64,000 bases of DNA from NCBI RefSeq assembly GCF_000308615.1, contig NZ_BAGB01000168.1, positions 62,001 to 126,000 of the forward strand, in the 5' to 3' direction. This document shows positions 26,415-34,924 of this stretch, in pieces (within the stretch, counting starts at the first letter, position 1; the number at the start of each line of letters is the position of its first letter). This DNA comes from Nocardia jiangxiensis NBRC 101359. Lineage in GTDB: Bacteria > Actinomycetota > Actinomycetes > Mycobacteriales > Mycobacteriaceae. The notes beneath the pieces were generated by a model. It searched no databases, was not told the origin of the DNA, and worked only from the letters and a program-made list of their open reading frames with translations. Both the position numbers and the translations under genes were made by a program.

Positions 26415-26451
26415 CCTGGCGGATCCTCGAGGGCTGCCTCGCTAGCTGGGT

Positions 26452-26482
26452 CCGGCAGCCCGCAAACGCTGTGGGCTGCCGG
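26452..26482. terminator. Hairpin between convergent units
   Basis: CCGGCAGCCC (26452-26461) pairs perfectly with GGGCTGCCGG (26473-26482) over an 11-nt loop. It lies between the plus-strand cupin remnant and the end of the minus-strand ferredoxin gene, so it could terminate transcription from both sides. No T run follows. Confidence 0.55.
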
Positions 26483-26499
26483 GCCGTTCGCTGTCGGGC

Positions 26500-26727
26500 C
26501 TATTCCTCCTTCACTGAGATCGCTCCGACCGGGCAGTCATCTGCGGCGTCCGTGAGGAGCTCGGCGTGCTCGGCGTCGTGGACCAGGCCGGCCGTCGGAC
26601 GCGCGCGGACGCCGACGAATTCGAAGTGGCCGGGCGCCACCCTCAGACAGATCCCTGACGAGATGCAAGCCTTCGACACCTCCACACGCCACTTGGGGGA
26701 ATCCTGGGCAGATTCGGTTTCAGTCAT
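26500..26727 (-). CDS. [3Fe-4S] ferredoxin of the truncated-haemoglobin module
   Basis: 75 aa. Cys21, Cys27 and Cys65 form the C-x5-C...C-P pattern of the single [3Fe-4S] ferredoxins that serve actinobacterial P450s; the residues between are ISSGI. Core sequence RVEVSKACISSGICL and CPVGAISV closely matches the ferredoxin at 40372. It is 12 nt downstream of the MocR gene on the same strand, so they may be co-transcribed, and convergent with the truncated haemoglobin gene. No P450 lies next to it, so the haemoglobin is the nearest candidate partner. Confidence 0.85.
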   Translation of the reverse strand: MTETESAQDSPKWRVEVSKACISSGICLRVAPGHFEFVGVRARPTAGLVHDAEHAELLTDAADDCPVGAISVKEE

Positions 26728-26739
26728 GTCTGTCCTTCT

Positions 26740-28284
26740 TCAGTCATCTCTCTTCTTCGGACCCCGCAGAACTTCCGCGAGTACGCCCACTGCTCCGGCC
26801 ATGTGGGACGGTCTGACGCCGGCGTAGCCCAACAGCAACGCGGGAGCCTGCCGGTTCTCGATCGCATGGGTCGACAGTGCCCAGGCGTGGATGCCGCGTG
26901 CCGCAGCCGCGTGTGATGCCGCAACGTCGTCATGGTCATTCGGGAGCCGGGCCACCAGATGAAGCCCGCCGTGCGAGGGCAGGACGGTGAGCTCCGGGAG
27001 AAGCCGTGCGAGCTCGGAGAGCAGGAGTCCTCTCCGCTCGCCGTGGACCTTGCGCAATCGCCGTAGGTGACGGGCGAAACCCCTGCGCGCCATGAACTCG
27101 GCCATGGCGACCTGATCCACAGTGCTGCGGTGGACGTCCGTACTGAGCCGCACTGCGACGAACGCGTTCATCAACTCCGGCGGCAGCACGAGGTAGCCGA
27201 GCCGTAGGCCGGGAAACATCGTCCTGCTGAACGTCCCCACGTAGATGACGCGATGGTTCTCGTCGACGGACTTCAACGCGGCCAACGGGCGGCCCTCGTA
27301 GCGGAACTCGCAGTCCTGATCGTCCTCGACGATCCAGGCTCCGGTCCGCGCCGCCCACTCGTGCAGCGCCAGCCGACGCTCCAGCGACATGGTGACACCC
27401 ATCGGGAACTGGTGGGACGGCGTCACGAACGCCATCCGCGCGCTCGGCCTGCGTGCCACTCCGCTCGCCACGTCGATCCCGTCGGCGTCCACCGGAACGG
27501 GGATGATCTCGGCGCCGGCTGCTGCGAGAGCGGCACGGGCGCCGAGGTCGCCGGGGTCCTCCAACCACACCGCATCGCCCGGGTCGAGCAGGACGCGTGC
27601 AGCCAAGTCGACGCCGTGCTGGGAGCCGCTCACGACCATCACCTGATCCGGTGAACAGTCGATCCCTCGGCCGATGGCCAAATGTGCGGCGATCTCCTCA
27701 CGCAAACGGCGATCGCCCAGCGGATCGTGGTAGCGCATCATCCGGACCGTCGGGTACCGCGCAGCGGCGGCATGGATGTCGGTCCATCCGACGACGGGGA
27801 ACTCATCCAAGGCCGGCAATCGGACCCGAAAGGCGGTTCCCCCGGCGACCTCGACCGGCAGCTCGGCGATCGGCATCCGCGGCAGGTTGGTCAGGAGCCG
27901 TCCCCTCTCCGAAAGGCCGGTCGGGACCGGGGCGGCTCGGGGTGGGGGTGCGGAGAGCCGGGAGAGTTCGGCGTGGGTCGGCCAGAGGGTGGGGGCGATC
28001 CTGCGGGGCCTGGTGATGTGGTCCGGGATGGACCGGGCGACGTAGGTTCCCGATCCCTGCCTTGTCTCGACGTATCCCTCAGCGATCAGCTGGTCGTAGG
28101 CGGCCAGGGCGGTGTTGCGCGATACGCCCCGGTCCTCGGCCAACTGTCGACTCGACGGCAGCCTGCAGCCCGGCGACAGTTGGCCGTTGAGAATGGCCGA
28201 GCACAGCTGCTCGTAAAGCCGGACGTACTCCGGCTTGAACACGCTCCGGTCCTGAACCTCAGTGATCTTCCTGGCCTTTCCCAT
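26740..28284 (-). CDS. MocR/GntR-family regulator with degenerate PLP site
   Basis: 514 aa. Residues 15-85 are a GntR winged helix (RLPSSRQLAEDRGVSRNTAL). The rest is a type I aminotransferase-like domain (VVSGSQHGVDLAARVLLDPGD, TPSHQFPMGVTMS). At the position of the PLP Schiff-base Lys (GabR Lys312) the sequence is GTFSRTMFPGLRLGY, Arg354; at GabR Tyr281 it has Gln323 (EDDQDCEF). Asp321 and Arg361 are kept. So PLP probably cannot bind covalently. It is divergent from the AraC gene at 28407 and upstream of a ferredoxin. Confidence 0.85.
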   Translation of the reverse strand: MGKARKITEVQDRSVFKPEYVRLYEQLCSAILNGQLSPGCRLPSSRQLAEDRGVSRNTALAAYDQLIAEGYVETRQGSGTYVARSIPDHITRPRRIAPTLWPTHAELSRLSAPPPRAAPVPTGLSERGRLLTNLPRMPIAELPVEVAGGTAFRVRLPALDEFPVVGWTDIHAAAARYPTVRMMRYHDPLGDRRLREEIAAHLAIGRGIDCSPDQVMVVSGSQHGVDLAARVLLDPGDAVWLEDPGDLGARAALAAAGAEIIPVPVDADGIDVASGVARRPSARMAFVTPSHQFPMGVTMSLERRLALHEWAARTGAWIVEDDQDCEFRYEGRPLAALKSVDENHRVIYVGTFSRTMFPGLRLGYLVLPPELMNAFVAVRLSTDVHRSTVDQVAMAEFMARRGFARHLRRLRKVHGERRGLLLSELARLLPELTVLPSHGGLHLVARLPNDHDDVAASHAAAARGIHAWALSTHAIENRQAPALLLGYAGVRPSHMAGAVGVLAEVLRGPKKRDD

Positions 28285-28323
28285 CGAGAACTGACGCTTC
28301 CGACTGTCAGGGAGCCGGCGCGA

Positions 28324-28345
28324 TGCGTCAATGTCTGTAGACGCA
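28324..28345. promoter_or_regulatory. Candidate operator between mocR-like and araC-like genes
   Basis: TGCGTC (28324-28329) and GACGCA (28340-28345) form a perfect 6-bp inverted repeat with a 10-bp spacer in the 122-bp divergent region. A direct CGCAATGAC-like echo follows. It may bind the MocR or AraC regulator. Confidence 0.35.
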
Positions 28346-28406
28346 ATGACAAGAAAGGCAACCTCGAAGAAACACCGCGACGGAGGTCACATGGTTGACT
28401 CTTTAT

Positions 28407-29348
28407 ATGGACGTTGACACGCGTGTCGTCCCGGCCAACGAGCGATACGACTACTGGCACGAGAGCGTGTGTGATCACTTCGTGCCGCTGCTCGTCACGC
28501 CCGCGAGCCGCAACCTGCAGGGGCGCATCCAGGCCGTCGAGTTCGCCGATACCCACGTGCGTCGCATCGCCGGCACCGAACACCGATTCCAGCGCCGGGA
28601 GCAGGACATCCGGCGAGGCGGCGATCCCGAACAGCTCAACATCGTCTTCGTCACCCACGGGAGCACGGTGGTCGAGCAGGACGGTCGGAGCGCGGCGCTG
28701 CACGCCGGCAGCTTCGCCTTCTACGACAGCAGCCGCCCCTTCGACTTCCGCACGCGCGAGAACTTCGACTACACGATCGCGCTGCTGCCGAAGAACCGGC
28801 TGGATCTTCCGGAGGCCACCCTCCGCGGCTGCACCATCAGGCCACGGTCGGCCCGCACCGGTGTCGGCCGCGTCGCTCGACGACTGATCAGCTCCTTCGC
28901 AGTGCCCGGTCGTGAGGCACTGGGGCCGAGTCAAGCGAGCGCGATCCAGGATTCGCTGCTGGCCACCGTCCGGCCCCTGATCGCCGTCGACGAGCCGTCC
29001 ATCGATGCATCCATGTTCCGCGTGATGGCGCGCGCCTACATCCAGCAACGTCTGGCCGATCCGGACCTTTCTCCCCGGGCGGTCGCCGCTGCCTGCGGGA
29101 TTTCTCCGAGTTACCTGCATCGACTCTTCGATACCGAACCACAGACCGTGGCAGCGTTCATCCGCGAACAGCGACTGCGCACGGCGGTGGAGCTCCTCAC
29201 CTCCCCGGCTCACCGGCGCGACTCGGTCGCCAAGATCGGGGCCGCCTGCGGCATTGTCGATCCTGCGAGCTTCAGCCGGATGGTCCGCAGCCGGTTCGGT
29301 GCGTCGCCGCGCGAGCTGCGGCGAGGTGCTTCTGTTCGGTTCATCTGA
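28407..29348 (+). CDS. AraC/XylS-family regulator (NitR-like)
   Basis: 313 aa from ATG at 28407; TTG at 28395 would add four residues. N-terminal ligand domain: RYDYWHESVCDHFVPLLV, then GSFAFYDSSRPFDF. C-terminal HTH: AVAAACGISPSYLHRLFDT and AKIGAACGIVDPASFSRMVR with the end FGASPRELR. The same architecture is found in NitR of R. rhodochrous J1. It is close to the nitrile gene cluster, so it may induce those genes or the MocR unit. The neighbour evidence is suggestive only. Confidence 0.85.
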   Translation: MDVDTRVVPANERYDYWHESVCDHFVPLLVTPASRNLQGRIQAVEFADTHVRRIAGTEHRFQRREQDIRRGGDPEQLNIVFVTHGSTVVEQDGRSAALHAGSFAFYDSSRPFDFRTRENFDYTIALLPKNRLDLPEATLRGCTIRPRSARTGVGRVARRLISSFAVPGREALGPSQASAIQDSLLATVRPLIAVDEPSIDASMFRVMARAYIQQRLADPDLSPRAVAAACGISPSYLHRLFDTEPQTVAAFIREQRLRTAVELLTSPAHRRDSVAKIGAACGIVDPASFSRMVRSRFGASPRELRRGASVRFI

Positions 29349-29548
29349 GCACCGAACCCGGTCGCGAAGGCCGGATCGGTTGAGTTGCACCCGAATCTCG
29401 AAGCCGGGCCCACTCGCCCCGTCATGGCAGATATTCGAATCCGGCCACGACTTTCGGGAATTTGGAGAGTCTCACCGTCTTTGGTGGTTCATTCACTGGG
29501 CCGTAGCGGAAGGACTCTGTCTGTCGGCAAGTCCGGTCGATGAGCCAA

Positions 29549-30958
29549 TCACTGCTCTGCGAGGTGATAGCCGTCTCCGGCTGCCTGGCCCACGTGGATT
29601 CGCTGACGCATGACTTGGGGACCGTTCACTGATACGTGACCGCGTGGGAGGTCTGCGGTGACTCGCCGGAGGCTGCGAAGGATGTCGTCCTCGGCACGTG
29701 CGGCCGAGGCGTATAGGAGGATCGCTTCGTAGACGGCTTCGGAGAACGACGATATCGGCGGTGCCCAGCGGCCGTAGGTATCTCGATACCGGCGGGTGAG
29801 GTCGTGGTTGGACTGTGAATCGAGGGTGTTGAAGTAGCCGAATGCGGTCCAGATGCCGTTGGCGGCCGGTGCGCCTATGCGTTCGCGGGTGGAATCTTCC
29901 AGGACGAGAGACAGAACCGAGCAACGTTCACGCAGTCCTGATTGCCACAGTTGGCGTTCGAAGGACACCTCGTCCGCGCCGACCAGGGAGGACAGGACCC
30001 GGCTGGCGTCGCTGGCCCGGATCTTGTCGATGAGTGGTGCGAAGTCGGTTGTGCCGAGCGGGGTGAAGGCGTACCGCAGGAGGCTGCCGCCATCCTCCTC
30101 GATCACCTGGGTGGCTGCTCGGTGCGCGCCGTGCGACCAGGAGTAGTCGTTTCCGATGTGGAACCAATTCGGTCCCGTGCCTTCGCGTGTCAGCGATGGT
30201 GCGGCGGCGCGCATCTGGGCGAATGGGCGCTCGCCCCAGCGGAAGACGTTGGGCTCGCCGCGCCCGCCTTCGTTGAGTACGGGGTGGATCAGCGGAAGAC
30301 CGGCCGTGGCGACCGTGCGTCGGACGGCCTCGAAGCTGGCGCTCGTGACGCTGGCAATGATTGCGCGGCAGCCGGATTGGACCATTCGCCGGGCTTCGAG
30401 CGCGGCGCGCCCACTGTCGGTGGCATCGTCGTGGATGACCAATTCGACGCGACAACCGGTGATTCCGCCGTCGGCGTTGATTTGTTCGACGGCCAGGCGA
30501 GCGAGGTATTCGCAGGTGACGGCGAAGATGGCGCCCGGGCCGGTCTTGCTGGTCAGCAGTCCGACCCGGTGAGTCCCGGGGTCCGCGACCGCGGTGGTGT
30601 TCCAGCCGCGTTGCTCCATCCACCAGGCCAATCCGGCGTCGTCCAGCTCTGCGCTGACGCGTAGCCGGGAACCGCCTGGTTCGTTGGTGAAGCGCAGATG
30701 GATACGGCCTCGCCACGGCTGGTCGTGGGTGATGGTGATCTTGGAGCCGGGCACGCAGCTGCTGATTCGCCCGAGCAGCACCACATCGGCGCTGTCGGAT
30801 CCGAGTGGGATGCTTGCGGAGACCGTGGCACCCGGGCGTACGGCATCGCAGGTGGCTCCCAGTAGCCAGCCACCGGTGGTGCCGCAACCGAAGGAGGCGA
30901 AGAGTTCCTCGGCGGGGATGGGGTAGTGCTCGCCTGCTATGAGAACCACAGTCTGCAT
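29549..30958 (-). CDS. SRPBCC domain fused to AmiC/NhlC-like ligand sensor
   Basis: 469 aa. Residues 1-125 look like an SRPBCC/AHSA1 lipid-binding fold (GATVSASIPLGSDSADVV, HDQPWRGRIHLRFTNE, ELDDAGLAWWMEQRG). Residues 130-460 are a type I periplasmic-binding-protein-like domain (HRVGLLTSKTGPGAIF, LAVEQINADGGITGC, NWFHIGNDYSWSHGAHRA), as in AmiC and in NhlC/NhhC of R. rhodochrous J1. There is no signal peptide, so it is cytoplasmic. It follows the ArsR gene by 47 nt in one unit, an NhlD-NhlC-like arrangement that senses amides in J1. The SRPBCC fusion seems unusual. Confidence 0.75.
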   Translation of the reverse strand: MQTVVLIAGEHYPIPAEELFASFGCGTTGGWLLGATCDAVRPGATVSASIPLGSDSADVVLLGRISSCVPGSKITITHDQPWRGRIHLRFTNEPGGSRLRVSAELDDAGLAWWMEQRGWNTTAVADPGTHRVGLLTSKTGPGAIFAVTCEYLARLAVEQINADGGITGCRVELVIHDDATDSGRAALEARRMVQSGCRAIIASVTSASFEAVRRTVATAGLPLIHPVLNEGGRGEPNVFRWGERPFAQMRAAAPSLTREGTGPNWFHIGNDYSWSHGAHRAATQVIEEDGGSLLRYAFTPLGTTDFAPLIDKIRASDASRVLSSLVGADEVSFERQLWQSGLRERCSVLSLVLEDSTRERIGAPAANGIWTAFGYFNTLDSQSNHDLTRRYRDTYGRWAPPISSFSEAVYEAILLYASAARAEDDILRSLRRVTADLPRGHVSVNGPQVMRQRIHVGQAAGDGYHLAEQ

Positions 30959-31005
30959 TGCGTAGTACTTCCGACGGATTTACGCGACGTCGCGGGTGGT
31001 GAGGT

Positions 31006-31395
31006 TTACGAGGCGCGGTGCGATCGATCACGGGGGGCTTCGTCCGCCCGTCCCGGAGTTGGTACCTCGGTGACGCGATCACGATCCGGCTCGCCTGCGT
31101 CACTGCGAACCAGCCCCTGAGCGAGGATCGACTGGAGGAAACCGAGCGCATCCTGCATCGGGCCGTCCGGGTGCAGCGAATAGTACCGGAATCGCCCTTC
31201 GCGCCGCTCGATGACGAGATCCGCGTTACGCAACACCCGGAGATGACTGGAGACCGCGGTGCGCCCGACCTCGGCGATCGCATCGGCGAGGGCGCCGGCA
31301 GTGGTTTCCTCGCACTCGGACAGCAGATGCAGGATTCGCCGACGGGTGGGATCCGAGAGCGCTTCGAATGCCGACTGGGCGGCGCTTCTGCTCAT
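31006..31395 (-). CDS. ArsR-family regulator (NhlD-like)
   Basis: 129 aa with a winged helix: AFEALSDPTRRRILHLLSE, GRTAVSSHLRVLRNADLVI and the wing RREGRFRYYSLH. No arsenic-type Cys pair is present in the recognition helix. It is divergent from the amidase gene and co-oriented with the AmiC-like sensor gene. In R. rhodochrous J1, NhlD (ArsR-like) and NhlC (AmiC-like) control the low-molecular-mass nitrile hydratase. The same role, release of repression by an amide bound to the partner, is inferred here. Confidence 0.85.
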   Translation of the reverse strand: MSRSAAQSAFEALSDPTRRRILHLLSECEETTAGALADAIAEVGRTAVSSHLRVLRNADLVIERREGRFRYYSLHPDGPMQDALGFLQSILAQGLVRSDAGEPDRDRVTEVPTPGRADEAPRDRSHRAS

Positions 31396-31438
31396 TCCCT
31401 GCCCTCCACGTCGCCGAATGTGTCACCGATTCTTGACA

Positions 31439-31446
31439 TGTTAACA
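31439..31446. promoter_or_regulatory. Palindrome in the nitrile-cluster divergent region
   Basis: TGTTAACA is a perfect 8-bp palindrome, 43 bp from the ArsR start, overlapping a TTGACA-like box at 31433-31438. It lies within the 229-bp region that must hold both the arsR and amidase promoters. It could be part of an ArsR operator. The amidase ribosome site is GGAGGAT at 31614-31620. Confidence 0.35.
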
Positions 31447-31624
31447 CGCTGGCTTGCCGCATGCGGGCTCTGGAAGTGGTCGTCCATGAGGTGTCGCTCC
31501 GTGTTTCGCCGATATTGCGCACCGTTACGCGTCCGAGTCGATTTCGGCTCACCTCTTGACGTGATCCGCGCCACCGGTCCATCCTTCAATACGCCAACAC
31601 TGAATGACATATTGGAGGATTGAC

Positions 31625-33160
31625 ATGGTGCAACCCTCGCGGCGGGCCGTCGAGGACATCGCCGACGAGTTGCGGCTCGGCATTCCCGCGGAAGACCTGG
31701 ACGCGTACCACTCGGCGGCATCGGGACTGCTCGGCTCCTGGAAGGTGGTCGACGAGCTGTATGCGCGTGACGCGGCTCCGACAGCGCCCGTGCGGCGGTG
31801 GTCCGAGCCGTCGGACAATCCGCTCGGTGCTTGGTACGTGACCACCGATCTGTCCGCCGGTGTCGACGGGCCGCTCTCGGGCCGCCGCGTCGCGATCAAG
31901 GACAATGTCGCGGTCGCCGGCATTCCGATGATGAACGGTTCGGAGACCGTCCGCGGCTTCGTTCCCAGCGCGGATGCCACAGTTGTGGCTCGCCTCCTGG
32001 ACGCGGGAGCGACCATTGCGGGCAAGGCGGTCTGTGAAGACCTCTGCTTTTCCGGTGCCTCCCACACCTCCAAGACGGGTCCGGTCCGGAATCCGTGGGA
32101 TCGCGAGCGCACGACGGGCGGATCCTCGAGCGGCAGCGCCGCCCTCGTCGCCTCGGGTTCTGTCGACTTCGCGATCGGTGGTGACCAAGGGGGATCCATT
32201 CGAATCCCGGCCTCGTTCTGTGGCGTCGTCGGGTTCAAGCCCACCTTCGGCTTGGTGCCGTATACGGGAGCGTTTCCCATCGAACAGTCGCTGGATCACC
32301 TCGGACCGATCGCATCGACCGTCGCCGATGCCGCGGCGATGCTGACGGTGATCGCGGGCGCGGATGGTAAGGACCCTCGCCAGCCCGCCGGCATCGCCGG
32401 CACGGACTACATCGCCGCACTCGAGCAGGTCGATCGCGGTCTGCGGATTGCTGTGGTCTCCGAGGGGTTCGAGCAGTCCAACTCGGATGCGGGCGTGAAC
32501 TCCGTTGTGCGCCAAGCGATCGAGAAGCTGACCGCTGCGGGACACCACGCCGAGGAAGTCTCCGTCCCGTGGCACAAGCACGGTGCCGCGCTGTGGGACG
32601 TCATCTCGGTGGAGGGCGCGACCTGGCAAATGGTGCACGGCAACGCGTACGGCCTGAATTGGAAGGGCGCTTACGATCCGCAGCAGATGGCGTTCTACGG
32701 GCGGCAGTGGCGGCGCGACCCCTCGGCGTTCCCCGAAACCGTGAAGCTGGTCGCCATCGGCGGAACCTATGCTCTGCGTGAGGGGTTCGGCGCCGGTTAT
32801 GCCAAGGCGCGCAATCTGGAGGGCGTTCTGGCTGCCGCGTACGACAACGTGCTGGACTCCTACGACGTCCTGGTGATGCCCACACTGCCGATCACTGCCA
32901 GCAAGATCCCACCTGCGGACGCTCCGGTCGAGGAGATCCTGGGCCGCGCCCTGGAGATGCTGTCCAATACATCGCCCTTCGATGTCACCGGCCACCCTGC
33001 CTGCACGATCCCGGCCGGCCTCACCATGGGCCTGCCCGTCGGGCTGATGGTCATCGGCAAGAGGTTCGACGACGCGGCGGTATTGCGCGCCGCCCATGTT
33101 TTCGAGCAGACGCTCGGAACGCTCACCGCACCCGACTACAACAAGGAGCTCACCGCATGA
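31625..33160 (+). CDS. Amidase (amidase-signature family) of the nitrile pathway
   Basis: 511 aa from ATG at 31625 with GGAGGAT upstream. The Ser-cisSer-Lys triad is Lys92 (AIKDNVAVAG), Ser167 (TTGGSSSGS) and Ser191 (GGDQGGSIRIPAS). The spacings 75 and 24 equal those of characterised rhodococcal enantioselective amidases. It hydrolyses the amide made by nitrile hydratase to acid plus ammonia. The stop overlaps the start of the beta-subunit gene (ATGA). Confidence 0.92.
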   Translation: MVQPSRRAVEDIADELRLGIPAEDLDAYHSAASGLLGSWKVVDELYARDAAPTAPVRRWSEPSDNPLGAWYVTTDLSAGVDGPLSGRRVAIKDNVAVAGIPMMNGSETVRGFVPSADATVVARLLDAGATIAGKAVCEDLCFSGASHTSKTGPVRNPWDRERTTGGSSSGSAALVASGSVDFAIGGDQGGSIRIPASFCGVVGFKPTFGLVPYTGAFPIEQSLDHLGPIASTVADAAAMLTVIAGADGKDPRQPAGIAGTDYIAALEQVDRGLRIAVVSEGFEQSNSDAGVNSVVRQAIEKLTAAGHHAEEVSVPWHKHGAALWDVISVEGATWQMVHGNAYGLNWKGAYDPQQMAFYGRQWRRDPSAFPETVKLVAIGGTYALREGFGAGYAKARNLEGVLAAAYDNVLDSYDVLVMPTLPITASKIPPADAPVEEILGRALEMLSNTSPFDVTGHPACTIPAGLTMGLPVGLMVIGKRFDDAAVLRAAHVFEQTLGTLTAPDYNKELTA

Positions 33161-33873
33161 ACGGAGTGTTCGATCTCGCCGGTACCGATGGTGTCGGCCC
33201 GGTCATCGTCCCGGACCAGGAGCCGGTCTTCCGCGCCGAGTGGGAGAAGGCGGTATTCCCGATGTTCGCCATGTGCTTCCGGGCAGGCTTCTTCGGTATC
33301 GACGAATTCCGCCACGGCATCGAACTGATCGACCCGGCCGTCTACCTCAGATCACCGTATTACGAGCATTGGGTCCACACGGTCGAGCACTACGGTGCGA
33401 AGCTGGGCAAACTCGACATGGCCGAACTCGACCGGCGCACCGAGTTCTACCTGGCCAACCCCGAGGCCCCGCTGCCGCAGCACGAGACCGACCCCGAACT
33501 GCTCGCCTTCGTTGAGGCCGTCGTCCCGGCCGGCGCCACCGCCGAACGAGAGTCCAGCAAGGCGGCCCGCTTCGGCGTCGGGGACATCGTGCGCGTTGAC
33601 CGCTCGGCCCCGAAGGGCCATACCCGCCGCGCGCGGTACATCCGGGGCGCGGTCGGGGAAATCGTGCTGGCCCACGGCACTTTCATCTATCCCGACACGG
33701 CCGGCAACGGCCTGGGCGAGAACCCCGAACACGTCTACACCGTCCGTTTCACCAGCACCGAACTGTGGGGTGCGGACTACGCCGAACCCAACCAATCCGT
33801 CTATTTCGACGTCTGGGACCCCTACATCGAGCTCGTCACCCCCACCGCCACCACCGAAGGAGCCCCCGCGTGA
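33157..33873 (+). CDS. nhlB: Nitrile hydratase beta subunit, cobalt type
   Basis: 238 aa starting MNGVFDLAGTDGVGPV, the standard beta N-terminus. Later segments are FRHGIELIDPAVYL, PYYEHWVHTVEHYGA, and the C-terminal SH3-like domain (FGVGDIVRVDRSAPKGHTR, VYTVRFTSTELWG, VYFDVWDPYIEL). Order beta then alpha is that of cobalt-type enzymes. Overlaps on both sides (ATGA, GTGA) show coupling. Confidence 0.95.
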   Translation: MNGVFDLAGTDGVGPVIVPDQEPVFRAEWEKAVFPMFAMCFRAGFFGIDEFRHGIELIDPAVYLRSPYYEHWVHTVEHYGAKLGKLDMAELDRRTEFYLANPEAPLPQHETDPELLAFVEAVVPAGATAERESSKAARFGVGDIVRVDRSAPKGHTRRARYIRGAVGEIVLAHGTFIYPDTAGNGLGENPEHVYTVRFTSTELWGADYAEPNQSVYFDVWDPYIELVTPTATTEGAPA

Positions 33874-34472
33874 GCGCGAAAATCCGCACCCAGGAAGAAA
33901 TCGCCGCCAGAGTCAAGGCCCTGGAGTCCATGCTCATCGAGCAGGGCGTCATGACCACCCAGGCCATCGACCGCATGGTGGAAATCTACGAGCATGAAGT
34001 CGGGCCGCAGCTCGGCGCAAAGGTTGTCGCCAAGGCCTGGAGCGACCCGGAATTCAAGGCTCGCCTGGTCGAAAATGCGAGCGCGGCCTGCAAAGAGCTG
34101 GGAATCAGCGGTTTGCAGGGCGAGGACATGGTGGTCGTGGAGAACACCGACACCGTGCACAACATCATCGTGTGCACACTGTGCTCTTGCTACCCGTGGC
34201 CCGTGCTCGGCCTCCCACCGAACTGGTACAAGGACCCGCAATATCGCGCCGCCATCACCCGGGAACCGCGCAGGGTTCTGCGCGAGGCCTTCGGCTTCAC
34301 CGTGCCCGAGACCGTCGAGGTCCGCGTATGGGACTCCAGCAGCGAAATGCGGTACTGGGTGCTCCCGCAGCGTCCGGCCGGTACCGAGGGTTGGTCGCAG
34401 GAGCAACTCGTCGGACTGATCACCCGCGACTCGATGATCGGCGTCGGGACGGTCGGGAGCGTCGCGTCATGA
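33870..34472 (+). CDS. nhlA: Nitrile hydratase alpha subunit, cobalt type
   Basis: 200 aa from GTG at 33870, which overlaps the beta stop. The metal claw is VCTLCSCYPW with Cys102, Cys105, Ser106 and Cys107. Thr103 and Tyr108 mark the cobalt class (iron enzymes have CSLCSCT). Downstream segments WYKDPQYRAAITREPR and VRVWDSSSEMRYWVLPQRP are typical. It hydrates nitriles to amides with a non-corrin Co(III). Cobalt supply fits the NiCoT gene at 37795. Confidence 0.96.
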   Translation: MSAKIRTQEEIAARVKALESMLIEQGVMTTQAIDRMVEIYEHEVGPQLGAKVVAKAWSDPEFKARLVENASAACKELGISGLQGEDMVVVENTDTVHNIIVCTLCSCYPWPVLGLPPNWYKDPQYRAAITREPRRVLREAFGFTVPETVEVRVWDSSSEMRYWVLPQRPAGTEGWSQEQLVGLITRDSMIGVGTVGSVAS

Positions 34473-34897
34473 CCGGCTCGATCGTGCTCCCAGCCCCCTA
34501 TACCAGCCCGTCAGACCTCGCTCGGGCCCGTCGTGAGGTCGAGGAATTGGTCTGTGGCATGCCTGGGGCTGATCCCGCTCAGCTGGGATTCGAACACCCC
34601 TGGGAGATCCGGGCATTCGCGATGGCGGTCACGGCACACAACCACCTGGGGTTCGACTGGTCCCGATTCCAGGCCGCGCTCATCGCGTCCATTCAGCAGT
34701 GGGAGAGCGTCGACGATACACCGTGGTCCTACTACCAGCACTGGGTCGCGGCGCTCGAGGCTGTCCTGACCGACCACGGCGTGCTGAGCGGAGAGGCGGT
34801 GGACCGGCAGACCCGGGACGTGCTCGCCCTCCCGCCGAATCGCAACCACCACCAGGCGCACACCGAGCCGATCGCGATCGATCGGGCCCGCGCCTGA
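34469..34897 (+). CDS. nhlE: Nitrile hydratase maturation protein (NhlE-like)
   Basis: 142 aa, coupled to the alpha gene by an ATGA overlap. It has beta-subunit-like sequence (GFEHPWEIRAFAMAVTAHN, LGFDWSRFQAALIASI, WSYYQHWVAALEAVL) as in NhlE and P14K activators, which deliver the cobalt-loaded alpha subunit by subunit swapping. The acidic and His-rich C-terminal end (NRNHHQAHTEP) could help metal handling. Confidence 0.9.
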   Translation: MTGSIVLPAPYTSPSDLARARREVEELVCGMPGADPAQLGFEHPWEIRAFAMAVTAHNHLGFDWSRFQAALIASIQQWESVDDTPWSYYQHWVAALEAVLTDHGVLSGEAVDRQTRDVLALPPNRNHHQAHTEPIAIDRARA

Positions 34898-34924
34898 ACC
34901 CGGATCACGCTGAGAAGGAACCCT

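Noticed and set aside
31586..33097. 503-codon minus frame across the amidase gene
   Set aside because: Antisense shadow; the plus-strand amidase has its triad, ribosome site and operon context.
33870..34472. Iron-type nitrile hydratase or thiocyanate hydrolase
   Set aside because: CTLCSCYPW claw, beta-alpha-activator order and NiCoT gene indicate the cobalt nitrile hydratase class.
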